From assembly GCA_947448955.1 (NCBI GenBank), contig CANFPU010000002.1:25349-89348 (forward strand): a DNA stretch of 64,000 bases, read 5' to 3'. Shown here piece after piece: positions 51,660 through 61,441 of this stretch. The position numbers and the translations under genes are program-made. The number at the start of each line of letters is the position of its first letter. Position 1 is the first letter of the stretch. The notes below the pieces were generated by a model, which searched no databases, was not told the DNA's origin, and saw nothing but the letters and a program-made list of their open reading frames with translations. This stretch comes from Burkholderiales bacterium (GTDB lineage: Bacteria > Pseudomonadota > Gammaproteobacteria > Burkholderiales > Burkholderiaceae_C).

Positions 51660-52007
51660 TTACTGGGCCAGAATCCAGTCGACGAGGTTCTTGACCTCGG
51701 CGGCGTCCTTGGCCTTGATCACCTTGTGTTCCTCCTCATGACCATCGGGGAACTTGGCTTTCTCACCGGTGGTCAGGTGCTTGACCAGCCGGTCGGGGGC
51801 TTCGGGCTTGCCTTTGTATTTGGCGGCCACTTCTTTGTAGGCCGGGCCATCCTTTTTCTTGTCGACGCTGTGACACTTGAAGCAGTTGTTCTGCCGCGCC
51901 AGTGCCTGGGCTGTATCGGCATCCATCGCCCCACTCACACCCGGCAGGGTCAAGACGGCCAGCATCGTGGCCACAGCGAAATAAGGACGAGGGCGTGGGT
52001 GCAACAT
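51660..52007 (-). CDS. Monoheme class I c-type cytochrome (MtoD-like position)
   Basis: Signal peptide, single CFKCH motif in AQALARQNNCFKCHSVDKKKDGPAYKEVAAKY; C-terminal VKNLVDWILAQ. Confidence 0.88.
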   Translation of the reverse strand: MLHPRPRPYFAVATMLAVLTLPGVSGAMDADTAQALARQNNCFKCHSVDKKKDGPAYKEVAAKYKGKPEAPDRLVKHLTTGEKAKFPDGHEEEHKVIKAKDAAEVKNLVDWILAQ

Positions 52008-52268
52008 AGATGACCTTCGATCTGACGGCTGTTTTTCGACCGGGTCCTGACGCCTCGCCAGGCCGCTGGAGTGATTCGCTCGCTGCGTTTTCGACCCCTT
52101 GGATATGAGGCTATGCGCTGCAGCGAGGGCGGGGCTTGACCTGCCGCAAGGCGGAGAGTTTCACTGTCGTGGCGGCGCAACGCCGGCTCAAGCGCAGGTC
52201 TTCGGGACCGATCCGCGCCCGCTTGGGGAGGGCGACGTCAGGCCAGCGACCCGGTAGCATGTTGACCC

Positions 52269-53255
52269 ATGAAAGCCCGTCAAACCTCACTTCATCGCCG
52301 GCTGCTGCTGGCCCTGGCGGGCATGGCGCTAGCCCCCACCGCCTCAGCGCAGGCCTGGCCCAGCCACCCGGTCAAGATCGTCGTGCCAGCCCCGGCCGGC
52401 AGCTCGCTAGACATCATCGCCAGGCTGTTGGCCGAGAAACTGAAAGACCGCTGGGGCCAGCCGGTGCTGGTCGACAACAAGCCAGGCGCCGGCGGCATGT
52501 TGGGGGTCGACCTCGCAGCCAAGGCGCCGCCCGACGGCCACACGCTGGCGTTGGGCTTCAACGGGCCCATCGCGTTCGCGCCGTTTCTCTACAAGAAGAT
52601 GCCTTACGACCCGGCGCGTGACCTGCTGCCGGTGGTGATGACCACCTCGCAACCCAATGTGCTGGCCATCAACGCCAACCTGCCGGTCAAGACCGTCAAG
52701 GACTTCGTGGCCTGGGCCAAGGCCCGCGATGGCAAGCTGAACTATTCGTCGCTGGGCCAGGGCAGCTCGGCGCACCTGACGATGGCGTTGATGATGGGCG
52801 AAGCCGGTTTTGCGGCCACCCATGTGCCGTTCAACGGCTCGCCACCCGCCGCGTTTGCGGTCGCCCAAGGCGAGGCTGACGCGACGTTCATGACCGCGCC
52901 GGCGCTGCTGCCGCATGTCAAGTCGGGCAAGGTCAGGATGCTCGCGACCAGCGCTGCCCAGCGGCCCGACAGCCTGAAAGAGCTGCCCACGCTGGCCGAA
53001 GCCGGTTATCCGCAGATCGAGTCGCTGGCCTGGAACGGCTTGTTCACTGCCGCCGGCACACCGAAGGCCGTGATCGACAAGATCAACGCCGACGTCAACA
53101 CCGCCTTGAACGACGCGGCCATCAAAGCGGCGTTCGACAGCCAAGGTTTGACCGCAGTCGGCGGCAGCGCAGAGGATTTCAAACGCCTCCTAGACGCCGA
53201 CGCGAAGCGCTGGGGTGCCATCATCCAGAAGGCCGGGATCAAACTCGACCAGTGA
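52269..53255 (+). CDS. Tripartite tricarboxylate transporter substrate-binding protein (Bug family)
   Basis: AWPSHPVKIVVPAPAGSSLDIIARLLAEKLKDRWGQPVLVDNKPGAGGMLGVDLAAKAPPDGHTLALG. Confidence 0.93.
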   Translation: MKARQTSLHRRLLLALAGMALAPTASAQAWPSHPVKIVVPAPAGSSLDIIARLLAEKLKDRWGQPVLVDNKPGAGGMLGVDLAAKAPPDGHTLALGFNGPIAFAPFLYKKMPYDPARDLLPVVMTTSQPNVLAINANLPVKTVKDFVAWAKARDGKLNYSSLGQGSSAHLTMALMMGEAGFAATHVPFNGSPPAAFAVAQGEADATFMTAPALLPHVKSGKVRMLATSAAQRPDSLKELPTLAEAGYPQIESLAWNGLFTAAGTPKAVIDKINADVNTALNDAAIKAAFDSQGLTAVGGSAEDFKRLLDADAKRWGAIIQKAGIKLDQ

Positions 53256-53277
53256 GCGGTCGGCTCGCAGCGGCCCG

Positions 53278-53976
53278 TCAAGCAGGCAAGCCGCGCCCGC
53301 CGAAGACCGCCGTCCCCACCCGCACGATGGTCGCACCTTCCGCCACTGCGGCTTCGAGGTCAGCGCTCATGCCCATCGACAAGGTGTCGAGTTCCAGCCC
53401 ACGGTCGTTGAGCCCGCCCATCAACTCGCGCAACTCGCGGTGCGGTGCGCGCTGCGCTTCGAAGTCACCGTTGGGCTCTGGGATCGCCATCAGCCCGCGC
53501 AGCGTGAGCCGAGGCAGCGCCGCCACGGCCAGCGCCACCGCCAGCACTTCTGCCGGCATCAGCCCGCTCTTGCTGGCCTCGGCGCTGATGTTGACCTGCA
53601 AGCAAACTTGCAGCGGCGGCAATTCGGGCGGCCGCTGCTCGGACAGACGCTGCGCGATCTTGAGCCGGTCGACCGACTGCACCCAGTCAAACGCTGCAGC
53701 CACCGGCCGGGTCTTGTTGCTCTGCAGCGGACCGATCAGATGCCACTCGATCTGCGATCGCAGGTCCGCTGTGGCGGCGATTTTGTCCAGCGCCTCCTGC
53801 ACATAGTTTTCGCCAAAAGCGCGCTGGCCGGCGGCAAAGGCATCGCGCACCGCAGCGTCCGGCTGGGTCTTGCTCACCGCCAGCAGCGTGACGCCCGACA
53901 CAGGTCGGCCCGCCGCGACGCAGGCGGCCTCGATCCGGCTACGGACCCGCTCCAGCTTGCCGATAACAGTGTTCAT
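53278..53976 (-). CDS. YggS-family pyridoxal phosphate-binding protein
   Basis: VTLLAVSKTQPDAAVRDAFAAGQRAFGENYVQEALDKI; IEWHLIGPLQSNKTR; LDTLSMGMSADLEAAVAEGATIVRVGTAVFG. Confidence 0.95.
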   Translation of the reverse strand: MNTVIGKLERVRSRIEAACVAAGRPVSGVTLLAVSKTQPDAAVRDAFAAGQRAFGENYVQEALDKIAATADLRSQIEWHLIGPLQSNKTRPVAAAFDWVQSVDRLKIAQRLSEQRPPELPPLQVCLQVNISAEASKSGLMPAEVLAVALAVAALPRLTLRGLMAIPEPNGDFEAQRAPHRELRELMGGLNDRGLELDTLSMGMSADLEAAVAEGATIVRVGTAVFGGRGLPA

Positions 53977-54002
53977 AATGGAAAGAGCCTACCTCAAGCC
54001 CG

Positions 54003-55046
54003 ATGGACATCGCCCAACTGCTCGCGTTCTCGGTCAAAAACAAGGCCTCTGACCTGCACCTGTCGGCCGGTCTGCCACCGATGATTCGGGTCAACGGCGA
54101 TGTGCGCCGAATCAACGTCGACGCGCTGGACCACCAGGCGGTGCATGCGATGGTCTACGACATCATGAACGACGCCCAGCGCAAGGTCTACGAGGAGACG
54201 CTGGAGTGCGATTTCTCGTTCGAGATCCAAGGGCTGGCGCGCTTCCGCGTCAATGCCTTCAACCAGAACCGTGGCGCCGGGGCAGTGCTGCGAACCATCC
54301 CGAGCAAGATCCTTTCGCTCGAACAACTGGGTGCGCCCAAGATCTTCGGTGAACTGGCCTTGCGTCCGCGCGGCATGGTGCTGGTGACCGGTCCCACCGG
54401 GTCGGGCAAGAGCACGACGCTGGCCGCGATGGTCAACCACTTGAACGAAAGCGAATATGGCCATGTGTTGACGGTCGAGGATCCGATCGAGTTTGTGCAC
54501 GAGAGCAAGAAGTGTCTGATCAACCAGCGCGAGGTCGGGCCGCACACGATGAGCTTTGCCAATGCACTGCGCTCGGCGCTGCGCGAGGACCCGGACGCCG
54601 TGCTGGTCGGCGAGATGCGTGACCTGGAGACGATCCGGTTGGCGCTGACCGCCGCCGAAACTGGCCACCTGGTCTTTGGTACCTTGCACACCAGCAGCGC
54701 GGCCAAGACGGTGGACCGGGTGGTCGACGTCTTCCCGGCTGCCGAGAAAGAGATGGTGCGCGCGATGCTGAGCGAGTCGCTGGTAGCGGTGGTGTCGCAG
54801 ACGCTGTGCAAGCTCAAGGACGGCAGCGGCCGGGTCGCAGCCCACGAGATCATGATCGGCAGCCCTGCCATCCGCAACCTGATCCGCGAGAACAAGGTGG
54901 CGCAGATGTACTCGTCGATCCAGACCGGTCAGAACCTGGGCATGCAGACGCTGGACCAGAACCTGGCCGACTTGGTGCGGCGCCACCTGATCTCGCCATC
55001 CGAGGCGCGTTCCAAGGCCAAGATCCCAGAAAACTTTCCCGGCTGA
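54003..55046 (+). CDS. pilT: Type IV pilus retraction ATPase PilT
   Basis: MDIAQLLAFSVKNKASDLHLSAGLPPMIRVNGDVRRI; VTGPTGSGKSTTLAAMV; LVGEMRDLETIRLALTAAETGHLVFGTLHTSSAAKTVDRVVDVFP. Confidence 0.97.
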   Translation: MDIAQLLAFSVKNKASDLHLSAGLPPMIRVNGDVRRINVDALDHQAVHAMVYDIMNDAQRKVYEETLECDFSFEIQGLARFRVNAFNQNRGAGAVLRTIPSKILSLEQLGAPKIFGELALRPRGMVLVTGPTGSGKSTTLAAMVNHLNESEYGHVLTVEDPIEFVHESKKCLINQREVGPHTMSFANALRSALREDPDAVLVGEMRDLETIRLALTAAETGHLVFGTLHTSSAAKTVDRVVDVFPAAEKEMVRAMLSESLVAVVSQTLCKLKDGSGRVAAHEIMIGSPAIRNLIRENKVAQMYSSIQTGQNLGMQTLDQNLADLVRRHLISPSEARSKAKIPENFPG

Positions 55047-55102
55047 GCGAGAGGCTGCCGGCCAGGCCGGCGCCAACGCTTCAACACAGAGTGGGCGACG
55101 TC

Positions 55103-56239
55103 ATGGAACAGGGGCAGGCTGCCAAGTTCATCAACGATCTGCTGCGGCTGATGGGCAGCCGCGGCGGATCAGACCTGTTCTTGACCGTCGATTTCCCGCC
55201 GGCGATCAAGATTGACGGCAAAGTCACGCGGATCTCTGCGCAGGCGCTGACCGGGCAGCAGACGCTGGCGCTGGCCCGGTCGGTGATGAATGCGCGCCAG
55301 GCCAGCGAATTCGAGCGCAGCAAGGAGTGCAACTTCGCGATCTCGACGCAGGGCCTGGGCCGATTCCGCGTCAATGCATTCATGCAACAGGGCCATGTCG
55401 GCATGGTGCTGCGGACCATCCCGCAAGTCCTGCCCACCATCGACGGCCAGGGCCTGCCCCAAGTGCTGAAGCAGATCAGTCTGGAACAGCGCGGCCTGGT
55501 GATCGTGGTCGGCGCCACAGGCTCGGGCAAGAGCAGTTCGCTCGCCGCCATGATCGACCACCGCAACACCCACAGCCATGGCCACATCATCACGATTGAG
55601 GACCCGGTGGAGTTCGTCCACCCACACAAGAATTGCATCATCACGCAGCGCGAGGTCGGCGTCGACACCGAGGGTTGGGAGCCCGCGCTGAAGAACACGC
55701 TGCGCCAGGCACCCGACGTGATCCTGATGGGCGAGATCCGTGACCGCGAGACCATGGACCACGCGGTCGCCTTCGCCGAGACCGGCCACCTGTGCATCAC
55801 CACCTTGCATGCCAACAGCGCCAACCAGGCGCTGGACCGCATCATCAACCTGTTCCCCGAAGAGCGGCGTCAACAACTGTTGATGGACCTGTCGCTCAAC
55901 CTCAAAGCCATCGTCTCGCAGCGACTGCTGCCGCGCGAGCAGGGCCAGGGTCGGATCGCTGCGGTCGAGGTCCTGCTCAATACGCCGCTGATCGCCGACC
56001 TGATCTTCCGGGGCGAGGTCGCCGAGATCAAGGAATTGATGAAACGTTCGCGCGAGCTTGGCATGCAGACCTTCGATCAGGCGCTGTTCGACCTCTATGA
56101 TCGCCAGGACATCAGCTACGAGGACGCGCTTCGAAACGCCGATTCGGTCAACGACCTGCGGCTGCAGATCAAGCTCAACAGCCAGCGTGCGCAGCACCGC
56201 GACCTGTCGGAAGGCACCGATCACCTGGCCATCCTGTAG
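55103..56239 (+). CDS. pilU: Type IV pilus ATPase PilU
   Basis: SDLFLTVDFPPAIKIDGKVTRISAQ; VVGATGSGKSSSLAAMIDHRN; MGEIRDRETMDHAVAFAETGHLCITTLHANSANQALDRIINLFPEERR; directly downstream of pilT. Confidence 0.96.
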   Translation: MEQGQAAKFINDLLRLMGSRGGSDLFLTVDFPPAIKIDGKVTRISAQALTGQQTLALARSVMNARQASEFERSKECNFAISTQGLGRFRVNAFMQQGHVGMVLRTIPQVLPTIDGQGLPQVLKQISLEQRGLVIVVGATGSGKSSSLAAMIDHRNTHSHGHIITIEDPVEFVHPHKNCIITQREVGVDTEGWEPALKNTLRQAPDVILMGEIRDRETMDHAVAFAETGHLCITTLHANSANQALDRIINLFPEERRQQLLMDLSLNLKAIVSQRLLPREQGQGRIAAVEVLLNTPLIADLIFRGEVAEIKELMKRSRELGMQTFDQALFDLYDRQDISYEDALRNADSVNDLRLQIKLNSQRAQHRDLSEGTDHLAIL

Positions 56240-56269
56240 TCCTCGGCAGCCACCGATACACTGCGCGCC

Positions 56270-57157
56270 ATGAAAACCTACGACTCCACTCCGGCTCGCC
56301 GCGTCGCCTTTCTCGGCCTGGGCGTGATGGGCTATCCGATGGCTGGCCACTTGGCAGGCGCCGGCCACCATGTCACCGTCTACAACCGCAGCACCGCCAA
56401 GGCCCAAGCCTGGGTCACCGAGCACGGCGGCAAGTCTGCACCGACGCCGCGCGAAGCGGCCGCAGGCGCCGAGTTCGTCTTCGCCTGCGTCGGCAATGAC
56501 GACGACCTGCGGTCCATCGTCCTCGGCGCCGACGGCGCACTGGCTGGAATGACCCAGGGCGCGGTGTTGGTCGACCACACGACGGCGTCAGCCGAAGTGG
56601 CGCGCGAGCTCTGCGGCGCGGCCCGCACGCTGGGCCTGTGCTTTGTCGACGCACCGGTGTCTGGCGGCCAGGCCGGCGCGGTCAATGGCGCACTGACGGT
56701 GATGTGCGGCGGCGACGAAGCGCCTTTCGAAGCCATGAAGCCGGTGGCGATGGCTTTCTCGAAAGCCGTCACGCTGGTCGGCGGCAGCGGTGCGGGTCAA
56801 TTGGCCAAGATGGTCAACCAGGTCTGCATCGCCGGTTTGGTGCAGGCGCTGTCCGAGGGCATCGCGTTTGGCACCAAAGCCGGTCTCGACATGAAGCAAG
56901 TGCTCGAGGTCATCGGCAAGGGTGCGGCCCAGAGTTGGCAAATGGACAACCGCGGCAAAACCATGGTCGATGACCAGTTCGATTTCGGCTTTGCGGTCGA
57001 CTGGATGCGCAAGGACCTCGGCCTGGTGCTCGACGAGGCCCGGCGCAACGGTGCCCGCCTGCCGGTCACTGCCTTGGTCGACCAGTTCTACGCCGATGTA
57101 CAGGCGCTGGGCGGTCGGCGCTGGGACACCTCCAGCCTATTACGGCGGCTGAAATAG
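56270..57157 (+). CDS. NAD(P)-dependent 3-hydroxyisobutyrate dehydrogenase-family oxidoreductase
   Basis: RVAFLGLGVMGYPMAGHLAGAGHHVTVYNRS; FVDAPVSGGQAGAVNGALTVMCGG; GSGAGQLAKMVNQ. Confidence 0.92.
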   Translation: MKTYDSTPARRVAFLGLGVMGYPMAGHLAGAGHHVTVYNRSTAKAQAWVTEHGGKSAPTPREAAAGAEFVFACVGNDDDLRSIVLGADGALAGMTQGAVLVDHTTASAEVARELCGAARTLGLCFVDAPVSGGQAGAVNGALTVMCGGDEAPFEAMKPVAMAFSKAVTLVGGSGAGQLAKMVNQVCIAGLVQALSEGIAFGTKAGLDMKQVLEVIGKGAAQSWQMDNRGKTMVDDQFDFGFAVDWMRKDLGLVLDEARRNGARLPVTALVDQFYADVQALGGRRWDTSSLLRRLK

Positions 57158-57176
57158 TCCGGTCGGCGCTGCGTGC

Positions 57177-57815
57177 TTATTTCGAAGCCGGCGGCTGTAT
57201 CCGGGCCAACTCGGCCTCGGTGATCACTTCAAACACGCGAACCACCTTGGTGACGCCGCTGAAACCACGCGCCAATTCAGTGGCGCGGGCGGCTTCGCGC
57301 TCGGTCACCCGTCCCATCAAAAAGATCGTCCCGCGTTCGGCGACAACCTTGATGGCGTTGAACTGCAAGTCCTTGGCCTCGAAGTAGGCGGCCTTGACCT
57401 TGCTGGTCAGGATGAGGTCGTTGCTGCGCGAGGTCAGCGAGGTGTTGCCAGCGACCGCCAATTCGTTGACTGTGGCGCGAATGTTCTCGATCCGACTGAC
57501 AATTTGCTCGGCCGCCGCACGATCAGCCTCGTTCGGCACTTCGCCAGTGATCAGCGCCATGCGGTTGAAGCTGGTGACGTTGACATGGCCACGATCGCCC
57601 AGCGCTTCGCGCACACGGGCGCCGGCCTTGAACTCGATCGCCTCGTCCTCGACCTGCGCGCCCGAGGTTCGGCGGTCGGTGAAGGACATCGCCCCACCCA
57701 CCATCGCACCGCCCACCACCAGCGGCGCGCAAGCGCTCAGCAGCGTGGTGGCGCCCAACAAAGCGGCCAGCGGTGCGGCGCGGCGCGCCCAAAGAATGCT
57801 TTTCAAAAGGTTCAT
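57177..57815 (-). CDS. BON-domain lipoprotein (DolP/YraP-like)
   Basis: Lipobox LLSACAPLVVGGAMVGG; two BON repeats (VNVTSFNRMALITGEVPNEADRAAAEQIV; FNAIKVVAERGTIFLMGRVTEREAARATELARGFSGVTKVVRVFE). Confidence 0.92.
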   Translation of the reverse strand: MNLLKSILWARRAAPLAALLGATTLLSACAPLVVGGAMVGGAMSFTDRRTSGAQVEDEAIEFKAGARVREALGDRGHVNVTSFNRMALITGEVPNEADRAAAEQIVSRIENIRATVNELAVAGNTSLTSRSNDLILTSKVKAAYFEAKDLQFNAIKVVAERGTIFLMGRVTEREAARATELARGFSGVTKVVRVFEVITEAELARIQPPASK

Positions 57816-58417
57816 GGTGGATCCTGTTCGCCCAGCAGTTGCAGATCAATCGCGTCACAAAGGCAATGCAGTACCAGCAGATGCGTTTCCAGAACGCGAA
57901 TCCTGCGCTCATGCGGCACCGCCACCAGCACATCAGTTTCGGTCAACAGCGCTCGAAGTGCGCCGCCACTGCGCCCAGTGAGCGCGATCACGGTCATGTC
58001 CTTGGCCTGTGCGGCCTGCGCGGCAGCCAGCAACGCGGGATGGTCGCCTTCGCAGTCGATCAACAACAACAGGTCTCCGGGTTGGCCCAATGTCTCCACC
58101 TGGCGCGCCAGCACTTGGTCGAGCGCACCGACCGCCGGCAAGGCGAGCAATGCCGCCAACACGGTGGTTTCGTTGCCCAACGCCAGCGCGGCCAGTCCGG
58201 GGCGCTCACGCTCAAGGCCACCGAGCAGCGCGCTGACCAACATCTGCGCCAAATTGGCCGATGCGCCCAGCCCCGCGACCAACACGCGGCCTCCGGCCGT
58301 GAGCCCACCGACCAGCGCCATCGCCGCGTCCTCAATTGGACGGCTCAGCACCTCGGCCGACTGGTACTTGAGATCGGCGCTTTCGAAAAAATGCTGCTGA
58401 AGACGTTGCTCAAACAT
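57812..58417 (-). CDS. SIS-domain protein (DiaA/GmhA-related)
   Basis: Overall SIS layout and synteny (dolP-SIS-yraN-rsmI); VLVAGLGASANLAQMLVSALL in place of the usual GNGGSA. Confidence 0.82.
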   Translation of the reverse strand: MFEQRLQQHFFESADLKYQSAEVLSRPIEDAAMALVGGLTAGGRVLVAGLGASANLAQMLVSALLGGLERERPGLAALALGNETTVLAALLALPAVGALDQVLARQVETLGQPGDLLLLIDCEGDHPALLAAAQAAQAKDMTVIALTGRSGGALRALLTETDVLVAVPHERRIRVLETHLLVLHCLCDAIDLQLLGEQDPP

Positions 58418-58464
58418 GGACCTGCATGATAAGTCAGCCCCTTTGCAGCGAGAAGTGATCGGGT

Positions 58465-58878
58465 TCAGCTGTCAAAGGCGGCGCGCAGCCATTGCAATGC
58501 ATCACCATCGATTGCCACCACATCGAAGCGGCAAGCCGGCAGCACGGTCAGCCCCAGCAGGTAATGCTGGGCGGCGCGAACGATGCGCCGGCGCTTGGCC
58601 AACGACACGCTGCCCGCGGCACCGCCATGGTGACCGTCGCGCCTCGCGCGGACCTCGACAAACACCAGGGTACCGTCGGGCTCGAGCAGGATCAAATCGA
58701 TCTCGGCGCCAGGCTGGTGCGGTCCGCCGGCCAGTCGATAATTGCGGCACAGCAGGCGCAGGCCTTGCTGCTGCAGATGCGCCAGCGCCGAATCCTCGGC
58801 GCTGTCACCAACCTTCTTGGTGTTGAGGCCTCGCGGCTTCGCAAGCTGCCGAACGCCACGGTCCCAACCCTTGAACAT
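58465..58878 (-). CDS. YraN-family (UPF0102) putative endonuclease
   Basis: GDSAEDSALAHLQQQGLRLLCRNYRLAGGPHQPGAEIDLILLEPDGTLVFVEVRARRDGHHGGAAGSVSLAKRRRI. Confidence 0.93.
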   Translation of the reverse strand: MFKGWDRGVRQLAKPRGLNTKKVGDSAEDSALAHLQQQGLRLLCRNYRLAGGPHQPGAEIDLILLEPDGTLVFVEVRARRDGHHGGAAGSVSLAKRRRIVRAAQHYLLGLTVLPACRFDVVAIDGDALQWLRAAFDS

Positions 58879-58894
58879 CGCCCCCTCCCTGCTG

Positions 58895-59800
58895 ATGCAA
58901 GCAGCTGATGCTGCCGCCGGCGGCCAGCATCACCCGACGGGCACACTGTACGTGCTGGCCACGCCCATCGGCAACCTCGCCGACCTCACGCTGCGGGCCG
59001 TGCATCTGCTGGGCTTGGTCGACGCGCTGGCCTGCGAGGACACCCGCGTCTCGGGGCAGTTGCTGCGCCACCTCGGGTTGGACAAGCCGCTGCTCGCGCT
59101 GCACCAGCACAACGAAGCAGGCGCGGCACAAAGCGTGATCGCACGCTTGGCGCAAGGCCAGCGCGTGGCCTATGTCAGCGACGCCGGTACGCCAGCGATC
59201 TCGGACCCAGGCGCTTTGCTGGTGGCTGCGGTCGTGGCCGCCGGTCACCGGGTGATGCCGATCCCAGGCGTCAGCAGCGCCGTGACCGCCCTCAGCGTGG
59301 CCGGCGACACGCTGGCCCAAGGCTTTGTGTTCGTGGGCTTCCTGCCCGGCAAGGGCCAGGACCGGCGCAATGCGCTGCAGGCAGCCGCAGCGGCACCAAG
59401 CTGCCAGGTGCTGTTCGAAGCGCCGCACCGCATCGAATCGCTGGTCGCTGGATTGGCCGAGGCCGCGCCCGAGCGACGCATCACGCTGTGCCGCGAATTG
59501 ACCAAGCAGTTCGAGACCATCGTCACGCACCGTGCCTGCGAACTGCCCGCCTGGCTGGCGGCAGACGCCAACCGTGGCCGCGGCGAGTTCGTGCTGGTGC
59601 TGCATGCGCTGCCGTCGCTAGCCGCGGCAACGGGCGCGGCCGGCCTGCCGGCCGAGGCCGAGCGCCTGCTGTTGCCATTGCTGCGCGAGTTGCCGCTCAA
59701 ACAGGCGGTCGCACTGGCAGCCGAGCTGAGCGGTGCGCCGCGAAACGCCTTGTACGAGCGTGCGCTGGCGCTGCGGCGCGACGCTGACGGCGCGCCGTGA
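58895..59800 (+). CDS. rsmI: 16S rRNA (cytidine-2'-O-)-methyltransferase
   Basis: GTLYVLATPIGNLADLTLRAVHLLGLVDALACEDTRVSGQLL; VSDAGTPAISDPGALLV; IPGVSSAVTALSVAG. Confidence 0.95.
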   Translation: MQAADAAAGGQHHPTGTLYVLATPIGNLADLTLRAVHLLGLVDALACEDTRVSGQLLRHLGLDKPLLALHQHNEAGAAQSVIARLAQGQRVAYVSDAGTPAISDPGALLVAAVVAAGHRVMPIPGVSSAVTALSVAGDTLAQGFVFVGFLPGKGQDRRNALQAAAAAPSCQVLFEAPHRIESLVAGLAEAAPERRITLCRELTKQFETIVTHRACELPAWLAADANRGRGEFVLVLHALPSLAAATGAAGLPAEAERLLLPLLRELPLKQAVALAAELSGAPRNALYERALALRRDADGAP

Positions 59801-59827
59801 TGTGACGTGACGTGACATGACGTGACG
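59798..59827. repeat. 5-bp tandem repeat (tgacg-like), 6 copies, overlapping the rsmI stop codon
   Basis: tgatg-tgacg-tgacg-tgaca-tgacg-tgacg. Confidence 0.85.
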
Positions 59828-59929
59828 TAAGTGCTGACCACAGCCTCGACTGACCCCCGAGTGGACGGGCTGCGGCGCAACGTGAAACCTGGCGCTGCAA
59901 AGCCGGCGTGCGACTCCTACAATCCGCCG

Positions 59930-61393
59930 ATGATCTCGCGCGAACCCACCCTCGAACGCCTAGCCATCGCCCAGCAACTGCTGATCGACCCCTTCGGTCT
60001 GGACGAGGCCAAGCTCGCTGCGGCGCTCGGCGTGATCGGCGAACACCGCATCGACGATGCCGACCTGTACTTCCAGATCACCCGCCACGAGGGCTGGAGC
60101 CTGGAAGAAGGCATTGTCAAGAGCGGCAGCTTTTCGATCGACCAAGGCGTTGGCGTTCGAGCGGTGGCCGGCGAGAAGACAGCTTTTGCCTATTCTGACG
60201 ACATCTCCGAGGCCGCGCTGCTCGACGCAGCGCGCACGGTTCGCAGCATTGCTGCGGCGGGCCAGAACCGGCGCGTCAAGCTCGCGCGCCAGCCCAGGAT
60301 CGCGACCAGCCGCGCGCTCTACCTGCCCACCGACCCGATCGGCACGCTGGACAGCACCCAGAAGGTCGCGCTGCTCGAGAAGATCGAAAAAATGGCGCGC
60401 GCCCGCGACCCGCGCGTCGTGCAGGTGATGGCGGGTGTGGCCGCCGAGTACGACGTCGTGATGGTCGCTCGTGCCGACGGCACCCGTGCCGCCGACGTGC
60501 GGCCACTGGTCCGACTGTCGATCACCGTGATCGCTGAATCCAACGGCCGACGGGAGGTCGGCTCGGGCGGCGGCGGTGGTCGCTTCGGCCTGGGTTACTT
60601 CCAGGACGAGCAGCTCACGCTCTATGTCGACCAAGCGGTCAACGCCGCGCTGACCAACCTCGATTCGCGCCCGGCGCCGGCCGGCGTGATGACCGTCGTG
60701 CTGGGCCCGGGCTGGCCCGGCGTGCTGCTGCACGAAGCCATTGGCCACGGCCTGGAAGGCGATTTCAACCGCAAGGGCTCGTCGGCATTCGCCGGGAGAA
60801 TCGGCCAGCGCGTGGCGGCCAAGGGCGTAACGGTGCTCGACGACGGCACTTTGCCCGACCGCCGCGGCTCGCTCAATGTCGACGACGAAGGCTGCGCGTC
60901 GCAGCGCAACGTGTTGATCGAAGACGGCATCCTCAAGGGCTACATTCAGGACTCGATGAATGCCAGGCTGATGGGCGTCAAGCCCACTGGGAACGGTCGG
61001 CGCGAGAGCTATGCCCATGTGCCGATGCCGCGAATGACCAACACCTACATGCTCAACGGCGACAAGACCAAGGACGAAATCGTCGGGTCGATCAAACGCG
61101 GGCTGTACGCGACCAACTTCGGCGGCGGCCAGGTCGACATCACCAGCGGCAAGTTCGTGTTCTCTGCCAGCGAGGCGTATTGGGTCGAGAACGGCAAGAT
61201 CCTCTACCCGGTCAAGGGCGCGACGATCATCGGCAATGGCCCGGATGCACTGACCCGCGTGAAGATGATCGGCAACGATCTGGCGCTCGATTCGGGCGTC
61301 GGCGTTTGCGGCAAGGAAGGCCAGAGCGTGCCGGTCGGTGTCGGCCAGCCGACGCTGCGAATTGACGGGCTGACCGTCGGCGGTACGGCCTGA
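59930..61393 (+). CDS. tldD: Metalloprotease TldD
   Basis: GPGWPGVLLHEAIGHGLEGDFNRKGSSAFAGRIGQRVA (HExxxH), LPDRRGSLNVDDEG, GGGQVDITSGKFVFSASEAYWVENGKI. Confidence 0.96.
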   Translation: MISREPTLERLAIAQQLLIDPFGLDEAKLAAALGVIGEHRIDDADLYFQITRHEGWSLEEGIVKSGSFSIDQGVGVRAVAGEKTAFAYSDDISEAALLDAARTVRSIAAAGQNRRVKLARQPRIATSRALYLPTDPIGTLDSTQKVALLEKIEKMARARDPRVVQVMAGVAAEYDVVMVARADGTRAADVRPLVRLSITVIAESNGRREVGSGGGGGRFGLGYFQDEQLTLYVDQAVNAALTNLDSRPAPAGVMTVVLGPGWPGVLLHEAIGHGLEGDFNRKGSSAFAGRIGQRVAAKGVTVLDDGTLPDRRGSLNVDDEGCASQRNVLIEDGILKGYIQDSMNARLMGVKPTGNGRRESYAHVPMPRMTNTYMLNGDKTKDEIVGSIKRGLYATNFGGGQVDITSGKFVFSASEAYWVENGKILYPVKGATIIGNGPDALTRVKMIGNDLALDSGVGVCGKEGQSVPVGVGQPTLRIDGLTVGGTA

Positions 61394-61441
61394 TCTCGCC
61401 GCCTCACCGAGCGCCGTCCTGTCCGTGCTACATTTCATCTT

